Positions 10,119-18,930 are shown, numbered from the stretch's first letter. The stretch: 64,000 bases of DNA from Neisseria sp. Marseille-Q5346 (GCF_946902045.1 NZ_OX336253.1:1178001-1242000); one strand, 5' to 3'. Made by a program: numbers and translations. The notes: a model not told the origin generated them from the sequence alone.

Positions 10119-10548
10119 GGTTTTACTCCTACTAAAGTCAGGCATGGTTTGCCTTGTGGTTATCTATCATTATAAACAACTGATTTCAGAGGAATTGTTT
10201 TGTTTTTGTAGTGTGTGAAACTTTTGTTGCCTGCTGAGTTTCCGAGCGTAAATGGCGGGAGGCAGTTTCGGTTTGGGTTCCAGATTTCAGGTCTTTATAA
10301 TATGTTATTGAGAATTTAGTAGATTTTACGGAGAAATGCAAAGATTTTCTGTTCGGTTCATATAAAAATAAGAGATTAGTCCGTCTGAAAATGTTTTTTT
10401 AACCTTTATCCGCCAACGTTTGCCAAGAAAAAAGAATTTTTCATTTCTTTTTTAATTGACCGTTTTTGTCAGCAATTTCAGCGCTAACAAACGTGAATCA
10501 ACCGCCAATCTGCTATCATTTCAACTTATTTTCCCAAGGCAAACCGCC
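10119..10548. other. Divergent intergenic region between mqo and a membrane-protein gene
   Basis: About 430 bp without a supported gene. It is AT-rich from 10290 to 10460, where the divergent promoters should lie, and carries one degenerate DUS core at 10381-10390. The ribosome site of mqo is at 10125-10130. No operator was recognised. Confidence 0.4.
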
Positions 10549-11043
10549 ATGTATCTGACACAAGAAAAGCCCTACCGCCCCCTATTGGTCGCACTGATGT
10601 TCCTCACCCTGCCGCTGGCGATGATATTGCACAATATCGTGCAAATCGCCTTTTCAGACGGCCAAGGCCTGCTGATAACGGTCAAAGACGGCGCGTGGGC
10701 ATGGCAAAGCGGTTGGCAGGACTCCGTCGCATGGTTTGTCTGCGGCATGTTTGCCTTCCTCAACCTGCCGATTGCCGGCGGACTGACCAAGCTGGCGTAT
10801 AAAAAAATGATGCGACGGCATTCGCGTTACGCCATATTCCTTGCCGGGGTCGCAGCGTGTGCCTCGGCGGCGGCAGGTTTGATTTTTGAAGCCATCTTAG
10901 GCAATGCCGCATTGGCCGGTATGCGTGGGCAAGGCGTGTTCTACTACACCCTCTCCGTATGGATCATCGCCATGCTGACCCTGCCCAAACAGCTCACGCG
11001 CGCGCCGGAGCAGCCTATCGTCTTTCACAAAATGAAACGTTGA
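10549..11043 (+). CDS. Small polytopic membrane protein, unknown
   Basis: 164 residues, start chosen at 10549 because AAGG lies upstream; a longer reading from 10456 would add an unlikely hydrophilic leader. Four hydrophobic segments (about 12-32, 60-80, 95-118 and 132-148) and a basic tail (FHKMKR). No recognised family. The internal DUS reads as FSDGQG in frame. It lies ahead of rsmG with 82 bp between, containing an AT-type DUS. Confidence 0.65.
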   Translation: MYLTQEKPYRPLLVALMFLTLPLAMILHNIVQIAFSDGQGLLITVKDGAWAWQSGWQDSVAWFVCGMFAFLNLPIAGGLTKLAYKKMMRRHSRYAIFLAGVAACASAAAGLIFEAILGNAALAGMRGQGVFYYTLSVWIIAMLTLPKQLTRAPEQPIVFHKMKR

Positions 11044-11125
11044 TTCAACAGGCGCAAACATTTTCAGACGGCATGCTTTCCGTTACCATTACATCCAACG
11101 CGTTTTAACCAATAAGGAATAACAA

Positions 11126-11755
11126 ATGAATCAGGCGCAACAGCTCCGCGACGGCATACAGGCACTGGATTTGGACATCGACGACGCCAAACAAGCCAAA
11201 CTGCTAGACTATGCCGCCCTGCTGCAAAAGTGGAACAAAACCTACAACCTGACCGCCCTGCGCGATCCCGCCCAAACCGTCAGCCATCACTTGCTCGACA
11301 GCCTGACCCTCTTGCCCTATATCGAACACGCCCAAACCATGCTCGACGTCGGCTCCGGCGGTGGACAGCCCGGCATACCCACCGCCATCTGCCGCCCCGA
11401 CCTTGACATCACCCTCCTCGATGCCAACACCAAAAAAACCGCCTTTTTACAACAAGCCGTGATCGAACTCGGCCTAAAAAACGTCCGCGTCATCAGCGGC
11501 CGCGTAGAAGCCGCCGCCAACTGCCGCGCCGACGTCATCACCAGCCGCGCCTTTGCCGAACTCGCCGACTTCGTCAACTGGACCGAGCACCTCCTCAAAG
11601 ACGGCGGCTACTGGGCGGCCATGAAAGGCGTATATCCGCAAGAAGAAATCGACAAACTGCCCGAAAGCGTCGCCGTCGAAAAAGTCGAAGCATTGCACGT
11701 CCCCCAACTCAATGCCGAACGCCATATCGTCATCATCCGCAAAAAGGCCGTCTGA
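11126..11755 (+). CDS. rsmG: 16S rRNA (guanine-527-N7) methyltransferase
   Basis: 209-residue AdoMet-dependent methyltransferase of the GidB family. KWNKTYNLTA and the motif I MLDVGSGGGQPGIPTAI are diagnostic, and TLLDANTKKTAFLQQ is motif II. The stop codon is the TGA of an AG-DUS (KKAV-stop), so the DUS is part of the coding end. The parA start lies 67 bp downstream; the rsmG-parA order is a conserved chromosomal arrangement. Confidence 0.95.
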   Translation: MNQAQQLRDGIQALDLDIDDAKQAKLLDYAALLQKWNKTYNLTALRDPAQTVSHHLLDSLTLLPYIEHAQTMLDVGSGGGQPGIPTAICRPDLDITLLDANTKKTAFLQQAVIELGLKNVRVISGRVEAAANCRADVITSRAFAELADFVNWTEHLLKDGGYWAAMKGVYPQEEIDKLPESVAVEKVEALHVPQLNAERHIVIIRKKAV

Positions 11756-11822
11756 AAACAACCCAAGCATACCGAATAACGGTACAATCCAGCCATCCAC
11801 ACTTAACACGACAGCAAAGCAC

Positions 11823-12593
11823 ATGAGCGCACAAATCCTCGCCGTCGCCAACCAAAAAGGCGGAGTCGGCAAAACCACCACCACCGTCAACCTAGCCGCC
11901 TCCCTAGCCTCCAAAGGCCGCCGCGTCCTCGTCGTCGACCTCGACCCCCAAGGCAACGCCACCACAGGCAGCGGCATCAACAAAGCCACCATCGAAAACG
12001 GCGTTTACCAAGTCGTCCTCGGCGAAACTGACATCCCCAACGCCGTCGTACGCAGCAAAGAAGGCGGCTACGACGTATTGGGCGCCAACCGCACACTGGC
12101 CGGCGCAGAAGTCGAACTCGTCCAAGAAATCGCACGCGAAATCCGCCTCAAAAACGCCCTGCAGCTCGTTGCCGACGACTACGACTACGTCCTCATCGAC
12201 TGTCCCCCGTCCCTGACCCTGCTCACCCTCAACGGCTTAGTCGCCGCCAACGGCGTCATCGTCCCCATGCTTTGCGAATACTACGCCCTCGAAGGCATTT
12301 CCGACTTAGTGGCCACCGTCCGCAAAATCCGCCAAGCCATCAACCCCGACCTCGACGTAACCGGCATCGTCCGCACCATGTACGACAGCCGCAGCCGCCT
12401 CGTCGTCGAAGTCAGCGAACAGCTCAAACAACACTTCGGCAACCTGCTCTTCGATACCGTCATCCCCCGCAACATCCGCCTCGCCGAAGCCCCCAGCCAC
12501 GGCCTCCCCGCCCTCGCCTACGACGCCCACGCCAAAGGCACACAGGCTTATCTGGACTTAGCCGATGAACTGATTGCACGGTTGGAAAAATAA
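11823..12593 (+). CDS. parA: ParA/Soj chromosome-partitioning ATPase
   Basis: 256 residues from MSAQILAVANQKGGVGKTT; a longer frame from 11712 would overlap rsmG and is rejected. It has the deviant Walker A KGGVGKTT, the A' motif VVDLDPQGNATTGSG and Walker B YVLIDCPPSLTLLT. The family couples ATP binding to origin segregation with ParB. No parB follows here; a terminator does. Confidence 0.92.
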   Translation: MSAQILAVANQKGGVGKTTTTVNLAASLASKGRRVLVVDLDPQGNATTGSGINKATIENGVYQVVLGETDIPNAVVRSKEGGYDVLGANRTLAGAEVELVQEIAREIRLKNALQLVADDYDYVLIDCPPSLTLLTLNGLVAANGVIVPMLCEYYALEGISDLVATVRKIRQAINPDLDVTGIVRTMYDSRSRLVVEVSEQLKQHFGNLLFDTVIPRNIRLAEAPSHGLPALAYDAHAKGTQAYLDLADELIARLEK

Positions 12594-12611
12594 ACAGAAA
12601 TATGAACATAA

Positions 12612-12655
12612 AAAAGGCCGTCTGAAAGTTGGGAAATACTTTCAGACGGCCTTTG
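12612..12655. terminator. DUS-pair terminator of parA
   Basis: AAAGGCCGTCTGAAAGT, loop, ACTTTCAGACGGCCTTT; the stem extends two pairs past the DUS core. Confidence 0.85.
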
Positions 12656-12689
12656 GTTTGATTGGGAAGAACATTTTAAAAAAGACCGC

Positions 12690-12766
12690 GTGCGTGCGTA
12701 CCGCACACACCCTACAGACAGGTTTTGTGGGATTGCAGGTAGGGTGCGTACCCAAAGGCACGCATG
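12690..12766. repeat. Imperfect inverted-repeat element
   Basis: The left arm (GTGCGTGCGTACCGCACACA + CCCTAC, 12690-12715) and right arm (GTAGGGTGCGTACCC..., 12739-12766) are roughly inverted copies around a 23-bp centre. The element supplies the 3' end of the alkyltransferase-like gene and is probably a small dispersed non-coding Neisseria repeat. Confidence 0.6.
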
Positions 12767-12984
12767 CGGTTGCAGGCTACGGCTTGCTGCGCCGCCCAAC
12801 CCGGCACCAAACGCCCTGACGCATTGACCACGCGGTGGCAGGGGTAATCGCCGTAGTCCGCCGCATGGCGCAGCACGCTGCTGACCAGGCGGGCGATTTG
12901 GCCGTAGGTGGCGACTTTACCAAGGGGGATTTCGGATACAACGGAAAGGATTTCGTAGGCTAGGTGGTGGTTTTTTGGGTGCAT
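12712..12984 (-). CDS. Alkyltransferase-like / MGMT-type protein, C-terminus replaced
   Basis: 90 residues. EILSVVSEIPLGKVATYGQIARL and GDYPCHRVVNASGRLVPGWAAQQ match the DNA-binding domain of O6-alkylguanine transferases and ATL proteins. The active-site motif reads PCHRV (residues 48-52), keeping the acceptor Cys that many ATL proteins have lost. After AAQQ the expected family tail is missing; the last 20 or so codons are encoded by the inverted-repeat element, so the protein is probably truncated. Function in alkyl-damage repair is doubtful. Confidence 0.65.
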   Translation of the reverse strand: MHPKNHHLAYEILSVVSEIPLGKVATYGQIARLVSSVLRHAADYGDYPCHRVVNASGRLVPGWAAQQAVACNRMRAFGYAPYLQSHKTCL

Positions 12985-13024
12985 GAAAATTAAATTTAGA
13001 CCATTTAAAACATTATTAATCTAG

Positions 13025-13591
13025 TCATATCGAATAGTCTATATACTCAACTTCATATTTAAGTTTATCTAAAATAAATTTATAAAAATCGCATGATTTT
13101 ACAAAATTACTCCAAATGTCATCAATAGACTTTTCATTAATAGCTTCTAATTTAAATCCCTCATGTACTAGTTTATTTCTCCATCTACCTAGTTCCAAGA
13201 AGCTACCCATCTTATTTTTTAAGTCTTGGTCTGCTTCTATTTCTTTGCTAATTTTTTCTCTAAAATTTTCACCAAAACACGTAAGAAATTTATTCACATT
13301 TTGCTTATCCCAGTCAAATAGTTGATGATATCTTCGATCTAATGCTTGTTTTCTCAAGAAACTACATACAGTTTTTTTATCAGATAATAAAATTGGCAAT
13401 GAATCTAGTGTGAATAATTCAAAAAAATTAGCACAAAAAACAACAAGATTTTTTCCAAACATTTTTCTATGTTCTTGCATAAAAGAAGCTAACTCAGGAT
13501 TGGCAGGTAATAAATTATTCAATAGTTTCTCATCCTCTTTATAATTATCATAGATACTTTTAACATGCTTAAAATGATCAGACTGCTCCAT
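13025..13591 (-). CDS. HEPN-domain protein, probable ribonuclease effector
   Basis: 188 residues, all helical in character, resembling the MAE_28990/RiboL-PSP HEPN group. The catalytic-type motif R-N-K-L-V-H (R138...H143, an Rx4H motif) follows a long helix. Such HEPN proteins are metal-independent RNases in defence and toxin systems. The gene begins 5 bp after the stop of the DUF262 gene, and AAGGTATAA forms both ribosome site and stop, so the two are coupled. Base composition is far lower in GC than the flanking genes, indicating transfer. Confidence 0.7.
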   Translation of the reverse strand: MEQSDHFKHVKSIYDNYKEDEKLLNNLLPANPELASFMQEHRKMFGKNLVVFCANFFELFTLDSLPILLSDKKTVCSFLRKQALDRRYHQLFDWDKQNVNKFLTCFGENFREKISKEIEADQDLKNKMGSFLELGRWRNKLVHEGFKLEAINEKSIDDIWSNFVKSCDFYKFILDKLKYEVEYIDYSI

Positions 13592-13596
13592 AATTA

Positions 13597-14853
13597 TTAT
13601 ACCTTAAAAACATCCACAGTATTATTTGTGTATAAATTATATGCTAGTTTTAATCGTTGTATAATATTAATTTTTGCAGATGTTTTACCTGTTGATGTAG
13701 CTTTAAAAGTAGCATCATTTCTTAAATTTAATAGAAATTCATTTTCAATCTTAATTTTGTCAATATCTCTAGTTAGATAAGCATCTTTACATACCGCATA
13801 AAAAACTGACTCAAAAAATGTAATACTAATTTTAGATACCAATTCCGATGAAAAATTGAAATCAGAAGAAGAATACGCTGAACACTCTTCCATAAATTTT
13901 TTCCATATATCAGATAAAAGTTTTATATTCTCATCTGTAAAATATTTACTAGCACTCGCAAAATTATTCAAAAACCCAAGTATAGAATTAGAATATTCAA
14001 CTTTAATCTCAGTTCCACTTCTATTAATAACTAACGGTTCATTCCCTGCAATTAACATTGCATAAAGACGTAAAATAATTTCAACATCTTTTAATCGAAG
14101 ATCCGGAGTATCCTTACCAAGTAATCTTCTCCAATTTTCATTTAAATTTAGCGATTGAAGATTACGAATAAACTCACAATTATATAAAGACATTCGTATT
14201 TCCTGATGATTCAAATTCATCCCACCGCTATTTAATCTATTAAAAATCTCAAACATTGCCTGGGAATTAGTATCATCTTCAGTAGTTGGTTTAATTATCA
14301 TATTACGAATTGTTGATAAATCAAGAGTAATTTTATCAGAGCTATCCAAAGTTTGATAATTTAAACCATGAAGTTTATTCTTTTGCGGATTACTTTTTGA
14401 ATCTAATTTAAGGGAAAAATTTGAAAAATACGTATCATCTGCTAAAAATGTTGGGTCAATAAAAGATTTATCACCTGCCTTTTGCTTTAAAAGAACGCGA
14501 GCATTATCTTTAGGAAACCTTCCTTTTATGAAAAAATAGATAGACATCATGCGTTGCTGTCCATCTATGACATAAAATTCATTTCTAGATTTTTCATATA
14601 AAAACATTTGCGGAATAGGTAAACCAATTAACAAAGACTCAATTATCCTTGAAGCTTTAGTTATATCCCATACATAATTACGCTGGAAATTAGGAATTTT
14701 AAATATACCCGCATCAAGAAATGAAATAATTGTTGAAATATTAAAATCATTTGGAGTAGTAGTTAATTTGAAATTCTCAGTTGGAAATAAATCCTCATCT
14801 TCCAATTCCACATCATTCTCAACTAAACAATCATTATTAAAAAAATTTTTCAT
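13597..14853 (-). CDS. DUF262 (GmrSD N-terminal-like) protein
   Basis: The start is set at ATG 14851-14853 (418 aa), where AAAGGATATCCAG precedes it; an ATG at 14889 lacks a ribosome site. It contains the DUF262 ParB-like core: IPNFQRNYVW (residues 54-63), LLIGLPIPQMFLY and the nucleotide-site motif VIDGQQRMMSIYFFIKG (DGQQR at 97-101). The DUF1524 HNH nuclease usually fused or paired in GmrSD-type restriction is not seen, so the downstream HEPN protein may be the effector. Low GC. It follows the hrpA C-terminal half closely. Confidence 0.8.
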   Translation of the reverse strand: MKNFFNNDCLVENDVELEDEDLFPTENFKLTTTPNDFNISTIISFLDAGIFKIPNFQRNYVWDITKASRIIESLLIGLPIPQMFLYEKSRNEFYVIDGQQRMMSIYFFIKGRFPKDNARVLLKQKAGDKSFIDPTFLADDTYFSNFSLKLDSKSNPQKNKLHGLNYQTLDSSDKITLDLSTIRNMIIKPTTEDDTNSQAMFEIFNRLNSGGMNLNHQEIRMSLYNCEFIRNLQSLNLNENWRRLLGKDTPDLRLKDVEIILRLYAMLIAGNEPLVINRSGTEIKVEYSNSILGFLNNFASASKYFTDENIKLLSDIWKKFMEECSAYSSSDFNFSSELVSKISITFFESVFYAVCKDAYLTRDIDKIKIENEFLLNLRNDATFKATSTGKTSAKINIIQRLKLAYNLYTNNTVDVFKV

Positions 14854-14907
14854 CTGGATATCCTTTGCAAATTTAAAAATAAAAACCATTTTAAAACGTA
14901 AGAAAGT

Positions 14908-17844
14908 TTACCTTAATTCGCTCCACTCCTTCAACAACCTTTTCACCGACACCGGATACGGCGTTTTCAACTCCTGCGCAAACAGCGATACGCGCAGTTC
15001 TTCTATCATCCATTTAAACGCGGCAAGGCCGTCTGAAATGGGTTGTCCTTGTTTTTCAAGTGTTTGTACTTTTTCTACCCACATATTTTCCAGCTCTTGA
15101 ATATCGGCTTCGCGGGCTGCGTCGCGGGCGGGGTTGCCGCTGTATTTTTCGAGGCGCAGGGTCATGGCTTTGAGGTAGATGGGGAGGCGCGGCCATTGTG
15201 CCCACGGGGTGCGGGTGGCGAAGCCGGCGGCAAGCAGGGTTTGCAGGCGTTGGCGCATGAGGTGGGTGAGCGGGTGTTTGCCGAGTTTGTCGTTCAGTTC
15301 GGCATAGGCGGCGGCGGTTTCCTGCAGGTAGCGGCTGAGGGCCTCTTTGACGGCGGGCAGGCGGCTGCGGGCGCGTTTGATTTGTTCTTTGAAGGCTTTT
15401 TCGTTGCGCGGCAGCTCATCTTCGCCGATAAAGGCGCGGTCGCAGACGGCCTGTGTGAGGTCGTCGCGCAGGGTGTCGGCGTTGATGTGTTTGAGCAGCA
15501 TGGCGGCTTGGGTGAAGCCTTGGATGCCTTTGTTCAAATCTTTTACCTGCTCTTTTAATTGCAGCTTCATCAATTCGATTACGCCTTGACGGTGTGCCTG
15601 TTCGGCGGCTTCGTTAGTGTCAAACAGGCGCAGGGCAATGCGGCCGTCTTTTTCTTTTTGCAGGCCGAGGTAGCCGGTGAGCTGTTGTTTGCCGCGGGCG
15701 AATTTTATGGATTCGGGCAGGGTGCCGATGTCCCATGCGGTAACGTTGTCGCGCTCGAATTCTTGGGTGTTGTCGCGGAAGGTGACGGCGGCGGCTTGGC
15801 CAAGTTGTTGTTGCAATTCATGCAGTTTGCGGCCACCGGCAAGCTCTTGTCCGCCGTCGTCGATAATGCGCAGATTCAGATAGCAGTGTTCGGGCAATTC
15901 TTGCGCCACCCATGCGTCTTGGTCGATTTGCTCGAGAATCCGCATATCGCCTGCGCTTTTGGCGATAAAGTGCGCCAACTGGGGAATGATGGCCGCTTGG
16001 CGGTCGGGATTGCTTTCGAGGAATTTAGTGATGAAATCGGGTACGGGCACGCAAATGCGGCGGATTTGCTTCGGCAGCGCTTTAATCAGCAGCTGGATTT
16101 TTTCGCGCAACATACCGGGCACCAGCCATTCAAGCGACGGCGCGTGCAGGCGGTTGAGGACGGTCAGCGGCACGGTCATGGTCACGCCGTCGAGCGGATG
16201 GTGCGGCTCGAAGCGGTAGGAAAGTTTGAACTTGCCGTCTGTGGTTTGCCAGAATTTGGGAAACTGCTCTTCGGTAATGTGCGCGGCGGCGTGTTGCATC
16301 AGATCGTCGCGGCTGAGGAACAGCAGGCGCGGATTGTCGCGCTCGGCGGTTTTGAGCCAGGCTTCAAAGGTGCGGATATCGGCAAGGGGCAAAGGTTTCA
16401 GACGGCCTTTTTGAGATGCAGGCTGCTTTTTGGGTTTGGGGTCGTCTGAAACATTTTGTCGGGTGTGTGAACTCGGTTCACGCTCGCGGTTGTTCTCATC
16501 TTTGGAATCCGCGTGCGCGGCTTGCGCCACACACCCTGCGTTGCGCTGGTTTGCTTGTCCGTTTTGATCGGCTGTCTTGTCCGACTGGGTTTGTCCGCCC
16601 TCTTCACTTCCCCAAATGCCGCCTTTCGCGTCTTTCCACACCAGCTCGGGCAGGCGTTCGTTATAAAACGCAAACAGGTCTTCGTCATCGACCAATACGT
16701 CTTGCTTGCGCGATTTGTGTTCGAGTTCGGTAATTTCTTTAATCAGCTTTTTATTGTGGGCAAAAAAGGCCGTCTGAAGATTGCTTTCTTGCGCCACCAA
16801 TGCGCCACGGATAAAGATTTCGCGCGCTTCTTCAGGCGCAACTTTGCCATAGGAAACGGGGCGGCGCGGCAATACGGTCAGGCCGTAAAGCGTCACGCGT
16901 TCGCTGGCGACAACTTCGCCGCGTTTTTGTTCCCAGTGCGGCTCGAAATAATGATAGCGGACGAGATGCGGCGCTTCCTGCTCTATCCATTCGGGCTGGA
17001 TAACGGCGACGTCGCGCGCGTAAAGGCGCGTGGTTTCAACCAATTCTGCCGCCATCACCCATTTGGGCTTGGCTTTAAACAAGGCTGATGCAGGGAAAAG
17101 GTGGAAGCGGCTGCCGCGCGCGCCGGTATAGTCGTTGCCGTCGGGCGATTTCATGCCGACGTTGGCGATGAGACCGGTCAGCAGGGCGCGGTGGATTTGT
17201 TCGTAGCCCGCTTCTTTAACGGCACGGATTTGGGCGCGGTGTTGTTTCTTGTCCAGTTGTTTTTGTTTGAGTTTGGCCGCCAAATCTTGGTCGCCTTGGT
17301 TTTCAGACGGCCTTAAGTGTTCTTGGGAAGGAGGTTGTCTAAACGCGGCTTCTTTGGTGGTCAAACCCATTTCAATCGCGGTTTGGGCAAGCTGGTGGTG
17401 CAGCTCGCGCCATTCGCGCATACGCAGGTGCGACAAGAAATATTGACGACACCATTGCACCAGCTGCTTATTGGACAAACCTTTGTCGCGCTCGCGCTGG
17501 AAGCTGTCCCAAATATTCAGATAGGCTAGGAAATCGGATTGCTTGTCGGTAAAGCGTTCATGCGCCTTGGCGGCGGCATCGCGTGCTTCCAACGGCCGTT
17601 CGCGCGGGTCTTGAATCGACAGTGCGGACGCAATCACCAATATTTCCGCCATGCAGTCGTGTTTCTTCGCCGCCAGCAAAATGCGCGCAATTTTCGGGTC
17701 GATGGGCAGGCGCGCCATTTGTTCGCCGAGGCGGGTTAAGCGGTAGCGGGGTTTGGTGAGTGTTTTCAGGCTGCCTGAAAAATTTTTGCTTTGCGAAAAC
17801 TCGTTTCGCCCGTTTTCAGACGACATATGGATATGGCTTTTCAT
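14908..17844 (-). CDS. hrpA: HrpA helicase, C-terminal half (split gene)
   Basis: Reads from YRLTRLGEQMARLPIDPKIARILLAAKKH through the helicase-associated HA2, OB-fold and C-terminal DUF3418 regions to WMIEELRVSLFAQELKTPYPVSVKRLL, the normal HrpA C-terminus. The RecA-like motor domains are encoded separately at 18973-20367. The 978-residue frame has ATG codons at 17844 and 17826, but neither has a convincing ribosome site. A DUS-containing inverted-repeat element is inserted in frame around residues 435-465 (low-complexity NREREPSSHTRQNVSDD). Whether this half is made and can assemble with the motor half is unknown. Confidence 0.85.
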   Translation of the reverse strand: MKSHIHMSSENGRNEFSQSKNFSGSLKTLTKPRYRLTRLGEQMARLPIDPKIARILLAAKKHDCMAEILVIASALSIQDPRERPLEARDAAAKAHERFTDKQSDFLAYLNIWDSFQRERDKGLSNKQLVQWCRQYFLSHLRMREWRELHHQLAQTAIEMGLTTKEAAFRQPPSQEHLRPSENQGDQDLAAKLKQKQLDKKQHRAQIRAVKEAGYEQIHRALLTGLIANVGMKSPDGNDYTGARGSRFHLFPASALFKAKPKWVMAAELVETTRLYARDVAVIQPEWIEQEAPHLVRYHYFEPHWEQKRGEVVASERVTLYGLTVLPRRPVSYGKVAPEEAREIFIRGALVAQESNLQTAFFAHNKKLIKEITELEHKSRKQDVLVDDEDLFAFYNERLPELVWKDAKGGIWGSEEGGQTQSDKTADQNGQANQRNAGCVAQAAHADSKDENNREREPSSHTRQNVSDDPKPKKQPASQKGRLKPLPLADIRTFEAWLKTAERDNPRLLFLSRDDLMQHAAAHITEEQFPKFWQTTDGKFKLSYRFEPHHPLDGVTMTVPLTVLNRLHAPSLEWLVPGMLREKIQLLIKALPKQIRRICVPVPDFITKFLESNPDRQAAIIPQLAHFIAKSAGDMRILEQIDQDAWVAQELPEHCYLNLRIIDDGGQELAGGRKLHELQQQLGQAAAVTFRDNTQEFERDNVTAWDIGTLPESIKFARGKQQLTGYLGLQKEKDGRIALRLFDTNEAAEQAHRQGVIELMKLQLKEQVKDLNKGIQGFTQAAMLLKHINADTLRDDLTQAVCDRAFIGEDELPRNEKAFKEQIKRARSRLPAVKEALSRYLQETAAAYAELNDKLGKHPLTHLMRQRLQTLLAAGFATRTPWAQWPRLPIYLKAMTLRLEKYSGNPARDAAREADIQELENMWVEKVQTLEKQGQPISDGLAAFKWMIEELRVSLFAQELKTPYPVSVKRLLKEWSELR
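16459..16537. repeat. Inverted-repeat element inside hrpA
   Basis: The ends GTCGGGTGTGTG (left) and CACACACCCTGCG (right) are inverted copies with further partial complementarity inward. The element keeps the reading frame and adds a hydrophilic linker to HrpA. Its arms resemble those of the element at 12690. Confidence 0.55.
17763..17786. repeat. Direct repeat, left copy, bracketing the hrpA insertion
   Basis: A 24-base sequence beginning TTTTCAGGCTGCCTGAAA. It matches 18950-18973 at 21 of 24 positions in the same orientation. The two copies lie at the two ends of the DNA separating the hrpA halves. Confidence 0.55.
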
Positions 17845-17862
17845 GTTTTGTATAACAGATGT

Positions 17863-17889
17863 GTAGGGCGGGTATTGATGCCGACCTAC
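17863..17889. repeat. Short palindromic repeat
   Basis: GTAGGGCGG...CCGACCTAC, an imperfect palindrome just inside the left end of the hrpA insertion, of the kind scattered through Neisseria genomes. Confidence 0.5.
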
Positions 17890-18023
17890 GCATTGGATTT
17901 AGATAATATTTATTCTGTGAATTGAATTTCAGATGGCCTGAAATTCAATTCAACAATGCCGATAAACCTTGTTTTGGGAAATGAAAAAGTAGAAGCCGCT
18001 TTTTATTGATGTGCATCAAGCTA

Positions 18024-18839
18024 CTAACCCGGCAGTTTACCAATTATGCTTTCTTCAAAATCAAGAAGGTTTTTGATATTTCTATTCAAATTTGAATAAT
18101 TTAATTTTAAATTGGGTCGACGCTCCTTAATTAAATGTAAATATTCAACACAATTTTTCTGCAATACTTCCAAATTTTCTATTTCCTCATGAAAATTAAA
18201 AAATATTTCCATATACTTATAATAACTCCCCTTTTTGATTGAGTCATGGGAAAAAGAAAACTTACCATACGTTTGTTCATTAATTTCTTTGTAATCCTCT
18301 ATATTCATAGTATTAAAATGATAAAATATTTCATATTCAATGCATAATCGTAAGTCGTTAAAAATATCATCAATTTTACTTTCTATATTTTCTTTATCCT
18401 TATCAAGTACACTTCTAAGCAAATTTCTCCAATCAGTACAAGATAAATTTCTGATATATCTATATTTTTTATAATATGAATCGTAGGGGTTATATTTTAA
18501 AATATTACTAATAGAAAACGGCGATGAAGGATTTATTGTTATATTATTAAACTTATTGAACCCGTCACTGATATTTTTAAATGCATTAAATATGATTTCT
18601 CTTAATTTGTTTTGCTTATCTTTATTAATGATGAAATCTATTTCATCAGATAAGTTATTACTACATGCAAAGATATCCCTTGCGCATAATGCAAATCCAT
18701 CAGATAGAAACAAAACCTTATCATCATCTGAATATTGCTGATGCCAATATTCAGCACGCTCTAATAACAAACAACGAAGCTCATCAAATTTTTTATTTTT
18801 AAGAAATTTTTCTACTTCTTGCATACGAAGTTGATTCAT
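18024..18839 (-). CDS. Unknown low-GC protein inserted in hrpA
   Basis: 271 residues; AAGGATACTACGG precedes the ATG. Not recognised. The sequence is mostly helical and charged, rich in Lys, Asn, Ile and Asp, with no signal peptide or membrane segment. It opens with a helical stretch (EVEKFLKNKKFDELRCLLLERAEYW) and has central aromatic patches (SYYKKYRYIRNL). AT content is much higher than in hrpA on either side, pointing to acquired DNA. It shares strand with both hrpA halves and the DUF262-HEPN pair. Confidence 0.7.
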   Translation of the reverse strand: MNQLRMQEVEKFLKNKKFDELRCLLLERAEYWHQQYSDDDKVLFLSDGFALCARDIFACSNNLSDEIDFIINKDKQNKLREIIFNAFKNISDGFNKFNNITINPSSPFSISNILKYNPYDSYYKKYRYIRNLSCTDWRNLLRSVLDKDKENIESKIDDIFNDLRLCIEYEIFYHFNTMNIEDYKEINEQTYGKFSFSHDSIKKGSYYKYMEIFFNFHEEIENLEVLQKNCVEYLHLIKERRPNLKLNYSNLNRNIKNLLDFEESIIGKLPG

Positions 18840-18930
18840 CCGTAGTATCCTTAATGTTTAAATTAATATAACTTAATGTGTTTTCGAGGAAAACTTTTAG
18901 CCCAACATGGTTTATTGTTTATCTGTTTTC

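Noticed and set aside
11712..11822. Longer parA start overlapping rsmG
   Set aside because: It adds 37 residues lacking family similarity and crosses the rsmG stop and DUS; the normal ParA start is at 11823.
12690..12766. Correia repeat (CREE)
   Set aside because: The characteristic TATAGTGGATTAA-like ends of Correia elements are absent; the arms are of another repeat type.
14768..15100. Plus-strand frame over the DUF262 start and hrpA end
   Set aside because: Low-complexity antisense reading with no ribosome site or family.
18024..18839. Transposase as explanation of the hrpA insertion
   Set aside because: No DDE, HUH or serine-recombinase motif is visible in the inserted protein, and no terminal inverted repeats flank it.
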